From positions 1-42,925 of the forward strand of contig JAITMD010000014.1 of assembly GCA_031277535.1 (NCBI GenBank): 42,925 bases of DNA. Direction: 5' to 3'. Source of the DNA: Flavobacteriaceae bacterium (GTDB taxonomy: Bacteria; Bacteroidota; Bacteroidia; Flavobacteriales; Flavobacteriaceae). The notes beneath the pieces were generated by a model. It was not told the origin of the DNA and searched no databases. It worked only from the letters and a program-made list of their open reading frames with translations. This document shows positions 7,520-15,651 of this stretch, piece after piece. A program made the position numbers and the translations under genes. The stretch's first letter is position 1, and every line of letters begins with the position of its first letter.

Positions 7520-8083
7520 TTATAAATAACTACTTAGTTTCATATAACCTAAGGTAATATGATCTTCAGGTAGGTCTTCTGTTGTTGCTGTAATTTGTAT
7601 AGCGTATTGCTTTTTAAAATCTTCACTAAGTATCTCGCTTATTTCATAGATTTCATCTACATCTACACCATATTTGTTGTCTATGTGGCTATAGCCTTGA
7701 GGAGGTAGATTGTATTCTTGAAAGAAGGATGTGTTTTTAACTGTTTGTATGGCTTCTTTTTGACTTGGTGCTACCAGTAAATAGGTATAATGAAACTCGT
7801 CAAAGACACCTTGTTTGTATCCTCCAAGGTTAATAAAAAATAACTGCAAACCATTCTCAGTATAACTTGCTCGATCAACAATATCTATTTTATAGTTCCC
7901 TACTTTAGTTACTTCTCGCCAGGCATCCATATGTATTTTAGGACCTGCTTCTTTCCAAAAAGCTACCATATGTGGAGCTAAGTCTTTTATTTCAGTACCA
8001 ATTCCAAAATAAATATCATGTTGTTCGATGTGACGACCTTGAGGTGTAGCCCCAAGCATTACCATAAAAAGTTTGTTAGTCAT
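7520..8083 (-). CDS. DUF1543 domain protein
   Basis: This 187-residue soluble protein starts KLFMVMLGATPQGRHIEQHD, which matches the opening of DUF1543 proteins, and seems to contain two related halves (about 5-90 and about 97-180; each has a hydrophobic strand followed by a G or D rich turn, such as FFINLGGY and YLLVAPSQKEA). No catalytic motif is recognised and the family function is unknown. Its ATG overlaps the last 8 nt of the FolK-dNK gene, so the two are translated from one mRNA. Pairing with folate and deoxynucleotide enzymes is suggestive but not proof of a role there. Confidence 0.82.
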   Translation of the reverse strand: MTNKLFMVMLGATPQGRHIEQHDIYFGIGTEIKDLAPHMVAFWKEAGPKIHMDAWREVTKVGNYKIDIVDRASYTENGLQLFFINLGGYKQGVFDEFHYTYLLVAPSQKEAIQTVKNTSFFQEYNLPPQGYSHIDNKYGVDVDEIYEISEILSEDFKKQYAIQITATTEDLPEDHITLGYMKLSSYL

Positions 8084-9218
8084 GTTTGCCTAATTTATTT
8101 TTAATTGTTTCCAAAATACTAATGTAGTCCTCTTGATTGGCAACAAAGTCCATCGTAGAGATGTCAATAATCAATACTTTATCAGTAGGTAGTGTTTTGA
8201 TATAATTGAAATACCCTTGGTTAACCTTTTCTAAGTAAGTTCCTGGAATATCGCTTTCGTATGAACGACCTCTTTTTTGAATATTTTCAAGTAAGCGTTC
8301 TGTATTTTGGTATAGATAAACGTATAAGTCAGGTTTAGGTGTTTCTTTGTACATAATCTCGAAAACTTGTTTGTATAATCGAAATTCATCTTCTTCTAAA
8401 GTAATTTGTGCAAAGATTAAAGATTTGAAAATATGGTAATCAGCAGTTACAAATTCTTTGAACAAGTCTAATTGTGCTAAATCATCAGATAACTGAGAGT
8501 ATCGGTCTGCTAAAAATGACATTTCTAATGGAAAAGCATAACGAGCAGCATCTTTGTAAAACTTAGGTAAAAAGGGATTGTCTGCAAAACCTTCTAAAAT
8601 AAGTTTAGCATTAAAATCGTCAGAAATACGAGTAGTTAATGTTGTTTTACCAGCTCCAATGTTTCCTTCAATCGCCAAAAAGTTGATAGAGGTAAGTCCG
8701 TATGTTGCAATAGGAGCAGGAATACGTCCTACTATTTCTGCTTTAGACTGATCCGGACATGTTTGTAAAAGCTCTTTAAAACTTTTCTTTAAAATAGGGT
8801 GTTCCCACTCTAAGTGTAAATTTACAGCAGGTAATAAAACAAATTGTCTTTCCTGCATTAAAGGATGAGGAATAATCAGCTGAGGTAGATTGTAAACTTC
8901 TTGATTAAAACTGATAATATCAATGTCAATAATTCGTGCAGCATATCCTGGTTGATTGTTGCGCACACGACCTAATGATTTTTCTGTTTCAAGAACTTGT
9001 TGAATTACTTTTTCGGCAGAATAAGTACTATTTATCAAGATAGCACAGTTAAAAAAAGGGTCACTATCAAAACCCCATGAAGGAAATTGATAGATTGGAG
9101 AAACTTTGATAACCGTTCCAATAGATTTGTGAATCAGGTTGATAGCCTCTTTTAAGTTGGCCATTTTGTCTCCTTGATTGGTGCCTAATGAAAGTACTAT
9201 TTGATTTTGTGTATACAT
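8076..9218 (-). CDS. folK: Fusion of HPPK (FolK) and deoxynucleoside kinase
   Basis: Bifunctional 380-residue protein. Residues 1-165 are 6-hydroxymethyl-7,8-dihydropterin pyrophosphokinase: the N-terminal LSLGTNQGDK loop, FFNCAI, the LGRVR segment, ARIIDIDII (metal-binding D-x-D) and IPHPLMQERQFVL all match the family. This is the step before DHPS in folate synthesis. Residues about 178-380 are a deoxyadenosine/deoxyguanosine kinase-type enzyme with P-loop EGNIGAGKTTL, the FLADRYSQL region and a lid-like RGRSYE. E-G-F-A-D-N-P-F substitutes for the usual E-P-v segment. The fusion is known in Bacteroidota. The gene overlaps DUF1543 downstream and is divergent from sppA. Confidence 0.95.
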   Translation of the reverse strand: MYTQNQIVLSLGTNQGDKMANLKEAINLIHKSIGTVIKVSPIYQFPSWGFDSDPFFNCAILINSTYSAEKVIQQVLETEKSLGRVRNNQPGYAARIIDIDIISFNQEVYNLPQLIIPHPLMQERQFVLLPAVNLHLEWEHPILKKSFKELLQTCPDQSKAEIVGRIPAPIATYGLTSINFLAIEGNIGAGKTTLTTRISDDFNAKLILEGFADNPFLPKFYKDAARYAFPLEMSFLADRYSQLSDDLAQLDLFKEFVTADYHIFKSLIFAQITLEEDEFRLYKQVFEIMYKETPKPDLYVYLYQNTERLLENIQKRGRSYESDIPGTYLEKVNQGYFNYIKTLPTDKVLIIDISTMDFVANQEDYISILETIKNKLGKHD

Positions 9219-9344
9219 AAGAACAAAGTAAATAAAAGAAATTTGAATAAGTGCTACTTTTGTAGGAGTTATTGTTCACAAAAAGGAGTGGCATTTTTGT
9301 AACAAATAGTATTATCTTGCTACTAATTTAGAAAAAATAATGAT

Positions 9345-11111
9345 ATGAGGTTTTTAAGAAATGTATTAGCAACTATTGTAGGGTTGTTTGTCTTTTTCGG
9401 AATTCTTTTTTTTGGATTGTTGGTGATTGGCGTTGCTATGGGAAGCAGTTCTGATGCTGTAATAGTAAAAGACAATTCAGTGATTACAATGGATTTGAGT
9501 ACCGTACAATACGACTATGGAGGGAAGTTCAACTTTAAGGATATGAACTTTAAAGACTCAAATAATGATGGTGTTTCAGATATTATTGCAGCCTTAGAAA
9601 ATGCAAAAACAGATGATCGCATAAAAGGGATATCTATATTGAACAATACAAGCAGTTTGGGAATTGTTCAAATGAGAGAAATTAGAAAGAAACTTGATGA
9701 GTTGAAAGCAAGCGGTAAGTTTGTTGTTGCTTATGCAAATGAATATACACAAGGAGAATATTACTTAAACTCAGTAGCCGATACAATTTATATGAATCCT
9801 GTAGGGGCAATGGATTTTAAAGGACTGTCTTCTGAAATTCTATATTTAAAAGGACTTCAAGATAAGACAGGAGTGCATATGGAAGTAATTCGTCATGGAA
9901 AGTATAAGTCGGCTGTAGAGCCTTTCTTACAAGAATCGATGAGTGATGCCAATAGAGAACAAGTAACTGTATTTTTAAATTCTATTTGGAATACCGTTGT
10001 TGCTGATATTGCAAAAAGTCGTAAGATTTCAGTAGATACATTAAATACAATTGCTGATAATTTAGATGCACGTACACCAAAGTTGGCATTACAACATAAA
10101 CTGGTAGATAAGGTGGTTTATGAGGATGAATACCATGCTGGAATTAGAAAGAAATTAGGAGTAGATCAATCAAAAGAATACAATAAAGTAAGTATTTTGG
10201 ATTATACCAAAGACTTCCGCTTGAATGGTAAAAAACCAAGTTCTAAAGATGAGATTGCTGTTATATATGCACAAGGACAGATTAATAGTGGAGAAGGAAG
10301 TGTGAGTTATATCGGAGAGGGATCTATCAATAGAGCACTTCGCAAAGCACGTTTAAATGACAAAGTTAAAGCCATTGTACTTCGCGTAAATAGTCCTGGA
10401 GGTAGTGCACTTACTTCTGATTTGATTTGGAGAGAAATTGAATTGACTAAAAAAGTGAAACCTGTTATTGTATCAATGGGGGATATGGCAGCATCAGGAG
10501 GATATTATATCTCTTGTAATGCAGACCGTATTTTTGCAGATCCTGCAACTATCACTGGTTCTATAGGAGTATTTGGCATGTTGCCAAACTTTAAAGAAGT
10601 AGCTACAAAGTATGGTGTAAATGCTGAAGTGGTAAGTACACATAAAAATGCAAGTGCTTACAGTCCTTTTAGAAATGTGGATCCTAAATTTAAAGAGGTA
10701 CTTACAGAAGGAGTAGAATCTATCTACAACACATTTGTTAGTCGTGTAGCAACAGGACGTAAAATGACATTTGAACAAGTAGATGCTATAGCACAAGGAC
10801 GCGTATGGACAGGTGCTGATGCAATTAAAAATGGATTGGTAGATGAATTAGGAGGGTTGGATAAAGCAATTGCATATGCTGCTAAAAAAGTAGAGTTGGA
10901 TAGCTATAGAGTATCTAATTATCCAGAGTATGAAGTTGATCTTAGACAGATGTTGAGTATGTATTTTGGCAACTCAATGGTAAAAACACAAGATGATATC
11001 TTAAAAGAAAAAATAGGAGAAGAGAATTTTGCGTTGATGGAGAAGTTAAGTTATTTCAACAAAATGAAAGGAACACAAGTTATTTTACCTTACGAGATTA
11101 CAATCAAGTAG
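9345..11111 (+). CDS. sppA: Signal peptide peptidase SppA (67-kDa type)
   Basis: Membrane-anchored serine protease that degrades signal peptides and other membrane-released fragments. The 588-residue protein has an N-terminal membrane helix (about 8-32) and two tandem Clp/crotonase-like domains, as in long E. coli-type SppA. The N-half carries the catalytic Lys in [10 protein letters not shown] (Lys188) and the C-half the nucleophile in [10 protein letters not shown] (Ser384), giving the Ser/Lys dyad. [11 protein letters not shown] and SPGGSA are further family motifs. A TATCTTG element (9313-9319) may be a weak -7 box. The gene is monocistronic, ending in a strong terminator. Confidence 0.96.
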   Translation: MRFLRNVLATIVGLFVFFGILFFGLLVIGVAMGSSSDAVIVKDNSVITMDLSTVQYDYGGKFNFKDMNFKDSNNDGVSDIIAALENAKTDDRIKGISILNNTSSLGIVQMREIRKKLDELKASGKFVVAYANEYTQGEYYLNSVADTIYMNPVGAMDFKGLSSEILYLKGLQDKTGVHMEVIRHGKYKSAVEPFLQESMSDANREQVTVFLNSIWNTVVADIAKSRKISVDTLNTIADNLDARTPKLALQHKLVDKVVYEDEYHAGIRKKLGVDQSKEYNKVSILDYTKDFRLNGKKPSSKDEIAVIYAQGQINSGEGSVSYIGEGSINRALRKARLNDKVKAIVLRVNSPGGSALTSDLIWREIELTKKVKPVIVSMGDMAASGGYYISCNADRIFADPATITGSIGVFGMLPNFKEVATKYGVNAEVVSTHKNASAYSPFRNVDPKFKEVLTEGVESIYNTFVSRVATGRKMTFEQVDAIAQGRVWTGADAIKNGLVDELGGLDKAIAYAAKKVELDSYRVSNYPEYEVDLRQMLSMYFGNSMVKTQDDILKEKIGEENFALMEKLSYFNKMKGTQVILPYEITIK

Positions 11112-11135
11112 TAAAAGCACTTTAAATAGATAGGA

Positions 11136-11173
11136 AAGAGTCACTTATATCATGTTATAAGTGACTCTTTTTT
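11136..11173 (+). terminator. sppA terminator
   Basis: 14-bp perfect stem (11136-11149 and 11156-11169) with a 6-nt loop and a seven-T tail, before the AsmA-family gene. Confidence 0.93.
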
Positions 11174-11200
11174 TGTTATTTTGTATAAAATACGTGAATT

Positions 11201-13834
11201 ATGAAAAAGAAAGTATTGTTATGGGTAGGGGGGACACTCTTAGCATTATTTGTTTTGCTTTTGACTGCTCCTTTCTTGTTTAAAAGTAAAATTCAAGAAA
11301 TGGTACTAAAAACCATTAATGAGAATTTGACAGCTCATGTAACCTTTGATAAAGTAAATTTAAGTTTATTGAAAGGTTTTCCGAAAGCTACAATTACGAT
11401 AGATAACTTATCAGTGGTAAATACAGCTCCTTTTGAAGGAGATACCTTGTTTCGTACAAATCAATTAGGATTAAAAATGTCTGTTCTGGAATTGTTTAAT
11501 GGAACAGATAAACCAATGAAGATTGAAGATATTTTAATAGCTAATGCTAAGGTAAATATTCTTGTCAATGAAGAAGGAATAAACAACTATGATATAGCTA
11601 TTAAAAAAGAGGATGATGAAGATGATAGTGATTCAGAAGACAAACCATTTGCATTAAACTTAAATCATTATAAGTTAGAAAATCTAACCTTGGCTTATAA
11701 GGATTTGAAAAGTAAAATGTCTTTTGAAATAGCACAATTAAATCACCAAGGGACAGGTAATTTATCAGCTAATGTTTTGGATTTGAATACAGAATCTAAG
11801 GCTAATGTTTCGTTTGTAATGAATGAAACGAAGTTTTTAAATCAGGTAAGTCTTTCATTGAAAGCTGTTATTGGTATGGATATGGACAAACAAATCTATA
11901 CGTTTAAAGACAATGAATTGTTGATTAATCAATTACCACTTAAGTTTAATGGAAGTATTCAGTTGGAAGAAAATAGCCAAACTTATGATTTGACTTTTGC
12001 AACACCTACTTCAGATTTTAAAAACTTCTTAGGTTTAATACCAGAAGCTTATGCTGGAGATTTGAAAGGAGTAACAACAAATGGGAAATTTGAAGTAAGT
12101 GGGAAAGTAAAAGGCAAACTGACAGAAACAACTATTCCAACACTCGCAATTAAAATGGTTTCGGATAATGCATCGTTTAAGTATCCAGATTTACCAAAAA
12201 CAGTACAAGATATAGCATTAAACGTAGATGTAATGAATGATACAGGGTTGATGAATGATACGTATATAGCAGTCAACAAATTATCGTTTAAAATAGATCA
12301 AGATGTTTTTCATGCGAGTGTGAATATTAAAAACATCATGGAGAATGCCTTAATAGCAGCACAATTAAATGGAGTGATTAACTTGGCTAATGTAACCAAA
12401 GCTTATCCTGTAAAATTGGATAGTCCTTTATCAGGAGTATTAAGAGCTAATGTTAATACTTCTTTTACGATGGATGCAATAGAAAAAAGTCAATATCAAA
12501 ATATTAGAAATTCGGGTAGTATGTCTTTGACTGGTTTTAATTATACCAGTGAAGCAATGGCTAAGCCTTTACAAATCCAAGAAGCGGCATTGACATTTAA
12601 TCCGAATCATGTTAGTTTAAATACCTTGAAAATACAAACAGGGAACACAGATATAGCAGCAGATGGGAAATTAGATAATTTGTATGGCTTTTTGTTTAGT
12701 AAGCAAACATTGAAAGGTAATTTCTTTTTGAAGTCTAATAATTTTGTAGTTGCTGATTTGTTGAAAGAGAGCAAGGTTTCTCAAGAAACTGAAAAAGAGA
12801 AAGCATCTAAAGAAACATCAAAAACAGCGCCTTTAAAGATTCCAAGTTTCTTAGATTGTACTATTACAGCAAATGCAAACACGGTTGTTTACGATAATTT
12901 AAAACTTAAAAATGTAAAAGGTCGTCTTATTGTAAAAGATGAAACAGCTAAGTTAGAAGATATGTCTACTAATATTTTTGGAGGGGCTATTGCTTTTGGA
13001 GGAAATGTATCTACTAAAAATGCTACACCAAGCTTTGATATGAATATAGGTTTGCAAGGTGTAGATATTAAACAAACGTTTACTGACCTTAGTTTTTTAA
13101 AGGCTATTGCGCCTATTGCAGATGTGATGTCTGGTAAAGTAAACGCTGTTATTGGAATGAATGGAAATTTGAAAGCTTCTGACTTATCACCTGAATTAAA
13201 TAGCCTAACAGGAGATATAAAAGGAGATCTATCTAATGCGGTGATTAATGCACAAAATGCTAAACTACTTTCTGCATTAGACGGCGCTTTAGATTTTGTA
13301 GACTTAAAGAAAATAGACCTGAGTAATAAGAAAATGCACATAGTGTTTAATAATGGACGTGTACAGTTTAAACCATTCGATATAAAATCAAAAGATATAG
13401 CAGTAACTGTTTCTGGAGAACATGGTTTCGATCAAACTCTAAATTATGTATTAGATTTTAAAGTACCTGCTAAAGTACTGGGAAAAGATGTAGCTAACTT
13501 ATTGGCTACTTTAGGTCCTAAGTCGAGTAGTAAGTTTGAGGAGATACCTGTGAAAGTAGGGTTAACAGGTAATTTTGCACAACCTAAAGTAGCAGTGAAT
13601 ATGGCTGAGGTTATTAAGAATATTACAAATCAGATAGTAGAAGAGCAGACAAATCAGTTGGTTGATAAAGGAACTAATGCTTTACTGGATTTATTAGGTG
13701 GTAAAAAGAATAAGGGAGAAGGAGATAGTGCAGAAGGAACAAGCAATGGGCAGAAAGAAAAAACAGAAGATGCAGTTAATAAATTGAGTGAAGGACTAAA
13801 GGGAATCTTTGGCAAAAAGAAAAAAGAAGAGTAA
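11201..13834 (+). CDS. AsmA-family envelope protein
   Basis: This 877-residue protein has an N-terminal membrane anchor (about 5-27), followed by the AsmA-type start (FKSKIQEMVLKTINENL, then VTFDKVNLSLLKGFPKATITIDNLSV). The middle is long and rich in beta strands, and the C-terminal AsmA_2-like region (about 600-800) contains a TGDIKGDLSNAVI segment. AsmA-like proteins are thought to form periplasmic bridges for lipid transport to the outer membrane. An acidic run (EDDEDDSDSEDK, about 139-150) and a Lys-rich tail (IFGKKKKEE) are unusual low-complexity additions. ATG 11201 follows 28 nt after the sppA terminator; its own terminator runs into proC. Confidence 0.9.
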   Translation: MKKKVLLWVGGTLLALFVLLLTAPFLFKSKIQEMVLKTINENLTAHVTFDKVNLSLLKGFPKATITIDNLSVVNTAPFEGDTLFRTNQLGLKMSVLELFNGTDKPMKIEDILIANAKVNILVNEEGINNYDIAIKKEDDEDDSDSEDKPFALNLNHYKLENLTLAYKDLKSKMSFEIAQLNHQGTGNLSANVLDLNTESKANVSFVMNETKFLNQVSLSLKAVIGMDMDKQIYTFKDNELLINQLPLKFNGSIQLEENSQTYDLTFATPTSDFKNFLGLIPEAYAGDLKGVTTNGKFEVSGKVKGKLTETTIPTLAIKMVSDNASFKYPDLPKTVQDIALNVDVMNDTGLMNDTYIAVNKLSFKIDQDVFHASVNIKNIMENALIAAQLNGVINLANVTKAYPVKLDSPLSGVLRANVNTSFTMDAIEKSQYQNIRNSGSMSLTGFNYTSEAMAKPLQIQEAALTFNPNHVSLNTLKIQTGNTDIAADGKLDNLYGFLFSKQTLKGNFFLKSNNFVVADLLKESKVSQETEKEKASKETSKTAPLKIPSFLDCTITANANTVVYDNLKLKNVKGRLIVKDETAKLEDMSTNIFGGAIAFGGNVSTKNATPSFDMNIGLQGVDIKQTFTDLSFLKAIAPIADVMSGKVNAVIGMNGNLKASDLSPELNSLTGDIKGDLSNAVINAQNAKLLSALDGALDFVDLKKIDLSNKKMHIVFNNGRVQFKPFDIKSKDIAVTVSGEHGFDQTLNYVLDFKVPAKVLGKDVANLLATLGPKSSSKFEEIPVKVGLTGNFAQPKVAVNMAEVIKNITNQIVEEQTNQLVDKGTNALLDLLGGKKNKGEGDSAEGTSNGQKEKTEDAVNKLSEGLKGIFGKKKKEE

Positions 13835-13849
13835 ATAAGTTTTATCTTT

Positions 13850-13882
13850 AACACCTCCAATCATATTTGGAGGTGTTTTTTT
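13850..13882 (+). terminator. Terminator of the AsmA gene that also carries a Shine-Dalgarno core for proC
   Basis: 11-bp perfect stem AACACCTCCAA (13850-13860) / TTGGAGGTGTT (13867-13877), 6-nt loop, then a T run to 13882. The 3' arm contains GGAGGTG (13869-13875), 9 nt before the proC ATG; the 5' arm contains CACCTCC, the anti-Shine-Dalgarno sequence itself. Confidence 0.9.
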
Positions 13883-13884
13883 AT

Positions 13885-14694
13885 ATGAGAATTGCAATTA
13901 TAGGTATGGGAAATATGGGGAGTACCTTTGCGAACGGTTTTATAAACTCTCGATTTATTAGCCCAGAGAATGTGTTGATTTATACGCGTTCACAACATTC
14001 ATTCCAAGAAAGTAGAAATATACATCAGTTGTCTTATCGCTATAAGATGGATAGCGATATAGGAACATGTGATATTGTTATTTTAGCAGTAAAGCCTCAA
14101 GATTTTTCTGCTTTAGTGTCTGATTTGAAGCAGTATATTAAGCAAGAACAAATTGTTTTATCTGTTATGGCAGGTATTTCGATTGATAGATTAAAACAGC
14201 AATTGCAGATTGATAAAATAGTGCGTTCAATGCCTAATTTACCTACTCAAATCGGAAAAGGAATGACTGTTTTTACAGCTTCCGAAGAGTTAGATAGAAA
14301 AGACTTGTTTATTATACAAAATCTGATTAATACAACAGGGAAATCAGTATATGTAACTGAGGAGGAGAAGATAGATGCTGCAACAGCTATTTCTGGTAGT
14401 GGACCAGCTTATGTGTTTTACTTTATGGAAGCGATGATACAAGCTGCTATTGATTATGGTTTTGAACCTTCTCAAGCAGAGTTGTTAGTCAAACAAACTA
14501 TTTCTGGAGCTTTAGGACTGTACGAGTCTAATGCTCTTTCTACAGAAGAGTGGATTGCCAAAGTGTCTTCTAAGGGCGGAACCACAGAGCAAGCGATTCA
14601 ATTTTTTACAACAACTGCATTGGCAGAAAAAATAAAAGAAGGAATAGAAAAAGCAAAAGAACGTTCGGAACGTTTAGGAAAGGAAATTATGTAG
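13885..14694 (+). CDS. proC: Pyrroline-5-carboxylate reductase
   Basis: Catalyses the last step of proline synthesis, NAD(P)H-dependent reduction of pyrroline-5-carboxylate. The 269-residue length is normal. It has an N-terminal Rossmann fold with IAIIGMGNMGS (GxGxxG), VILAVKPQDF, SVMAGISIDRL, VRSMPNLPTQIGKG, and the family signature region AISGSGPAYVFYFMEA followed by SSKGGTTEQAI near the C-terminus. The longer frame starts at TTG 13867 inside the upstream terminator; ATG 13885 starts at the natural MRIAIIGMG. It has no promoter of its own that I could see; expression may depend on terminator read-through. The stop codon is within a 29-bp inverted repeat. Confidence 0.97.
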   Translation: MRIAIIGMGNMGSTFANGFINSRFISPENVLIYTRSQHSFQESRNIHQLSYRYKMDSDIGTCDIVILAVKPQDFSALVSDLKQYIKQEQIVLSVMAGISIDRLKQQLQIDKIVRSMPNLPTQIGKGMTVFTASEELDRKDLFIIQNLINTTGKSVYVTEEEKIDAATAISGSGPAYVFYFMEAMIQAAIDYGFEPSQAELLVKQTISGALGLYESNALSTEEWIAKVSSKGGTTEQAIQFFTTTALAEKIKEGIEKAKERSERLGKEIM

Positions 14695-14752
14695 AATAAA
14701 TAAGCAAAAAGCGAGATAGTTTTCTATCTCGCTTTTTGCTTATTTATTCTAC
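14691..14752. terminator. 29-bp perfect inverted repeat spanning both convergent stop codons
   Basis: Arms 14691-14719 and 14724-14752 are exact reverse complements with a TTTT loop. The proC stop TAG (14692-14694) and the DUF2797 stop (14746-14744) both lie inside the arms. Internal A5 and T5 runs flank a GCGAGATAG core, so it works as a bidirectional terminator. Transcripts from either gene can form the full hairpin. Confidence 0.93.
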
Positions 14753-15541
14753 GTTTAGACGAACAACATAACCTTCGTATGTACGAATATTAAATACAGT
14801 TCCATCTTCAAATAAGAGGTATTGTCCTTTAACTCCTTTTAATTTTCCTTCGTAAAAAGGTGTTTTATCTAAGTTTAAACTTTTAATCTTGTCAGGAAAA
14901 GAAAGCACAGGGTACTCCAAATTATACGTGGTATGGTCTGTTGTGTCAAAATAAGGTTGTACTTCTGTAGGTAGCAAATCTTTTAACTCTGCTCTTATTG
15001 CTTGAATATTAGCTGGGGTAATTTCGTTTTGCAACATTTTACGCCAATTAGTTTTATCTGTAAATTTATCTTTAAGTGCAACCTCTGTAATTCCTGCTAA
15101 GTAACGGTTAGGTACTTCAACTATTTCTACAGCTCTGGAAGCCCCTTGATCAATCCATCGTGTGGGTACTTGAGTTTTTCGAGTGACACCTACCTTAACA
15201 TCACTGGCAGCTGCCAAATAAACAATATGTGGCTGTAATTGTACTTGGGTCTCGTACACCAAGTCACGATCTTCTATTCCTAAATGAGCTTTACTAAGTT
15301 CTGGACGCATAATCCAGTCTCCAGCATTAGCACTACTATTAAAACATTCGTAACAAAAGCCTTGACGAAAGATTTTTTTAGATTGCCCACAGTTTAAACA
15401 TTCGTATCCAATAAAGTCAATCGTAAGTGTTCGATCTAATATCTGATTTAGATTAATGAAATTGTCTTTGAAAATTAAATAGTACTCAATCGGAGTGTTA
15501 ATTTCCGTCTGCATTTTGTTTAAAACTCCTTCGTATTGCAT
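14744..15541 (-). CDS. DUF2797 zinc-ribbon protein
   Basis: This 265-residue soluble protein carries a four-cysteine zinc-ribbon motif CLNCGQ...GFCYEC at about residues 46-65, followed by a domain with HIVYLAAASDVKVGVTRKTQVPTRWIDQGA, read here in two parts: YLA...KVGVT and RWIDQGA. This resembles the GIY-YIG-like start seen in DUF2797 proteins as I remember them; no catalytic function is established. The open frame extends to GTG 15598, but MQYEGVLNKM at ATG 15541 is the typical start of the family and is preferred. It is convergent with proC and divergent from the GH3 gene. Confidence 0.85.
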   Translation of the reverse strand: MQYEGVLNKMQTEINTPIEYYLIFKDNFINLNQILDRTLTIDFIGYECLNCGQSKKIFRQGFCYECFNSSANAGDWIMRPELSKAHLGIEDRDLVYETQVQLQPHIVYLAAASDVKVGVTRKTQVPTRWIDQGASRAVEIVEVPNRYLAGITEVALKDKFTDKTNWRKMLQNEITPANIQAIRAELKDLLPTEVQPYFDTTDHTTYNLEYPVLSFPDKIKSLNLDKTPFYEGKLKGVKGQYLLFEDGTVFNIRTYEGYVVRLNVE

Positions 15542-15651
15542 AGATAAAATTGTTATTTTTGGGTAAGTGGTAAAAATACGAAAACATTTCGTACCCACTA
15601 TCTATCTTATGTTTAAAGAATGTGGGATAGTTATTACTTAATAAAAAATAT

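Noticed and set aside
9255..9262. TACTTTTG as the sppA promoter
   Set aside because: No TTG at a workable distance and it would give a leader of about 75 nt; left unassigned.
12889..13341. 150-codon frame antisense to the AsmA-family gene
   Set aside because: Entirely within the opposite strand of a conserved gene; composition is that of a mirrored coding frame.
13867..13884. TTG start for proC
   Set aside because: It would place the first six codons in the terminator arm and add residues before the conserved MRIAIIGMG start.
15542..15598. GTG start for DUF2797
   Set aside because: Adds 19 residues before the family-type start MQYEGVL and has no support from a promoter further upstream.
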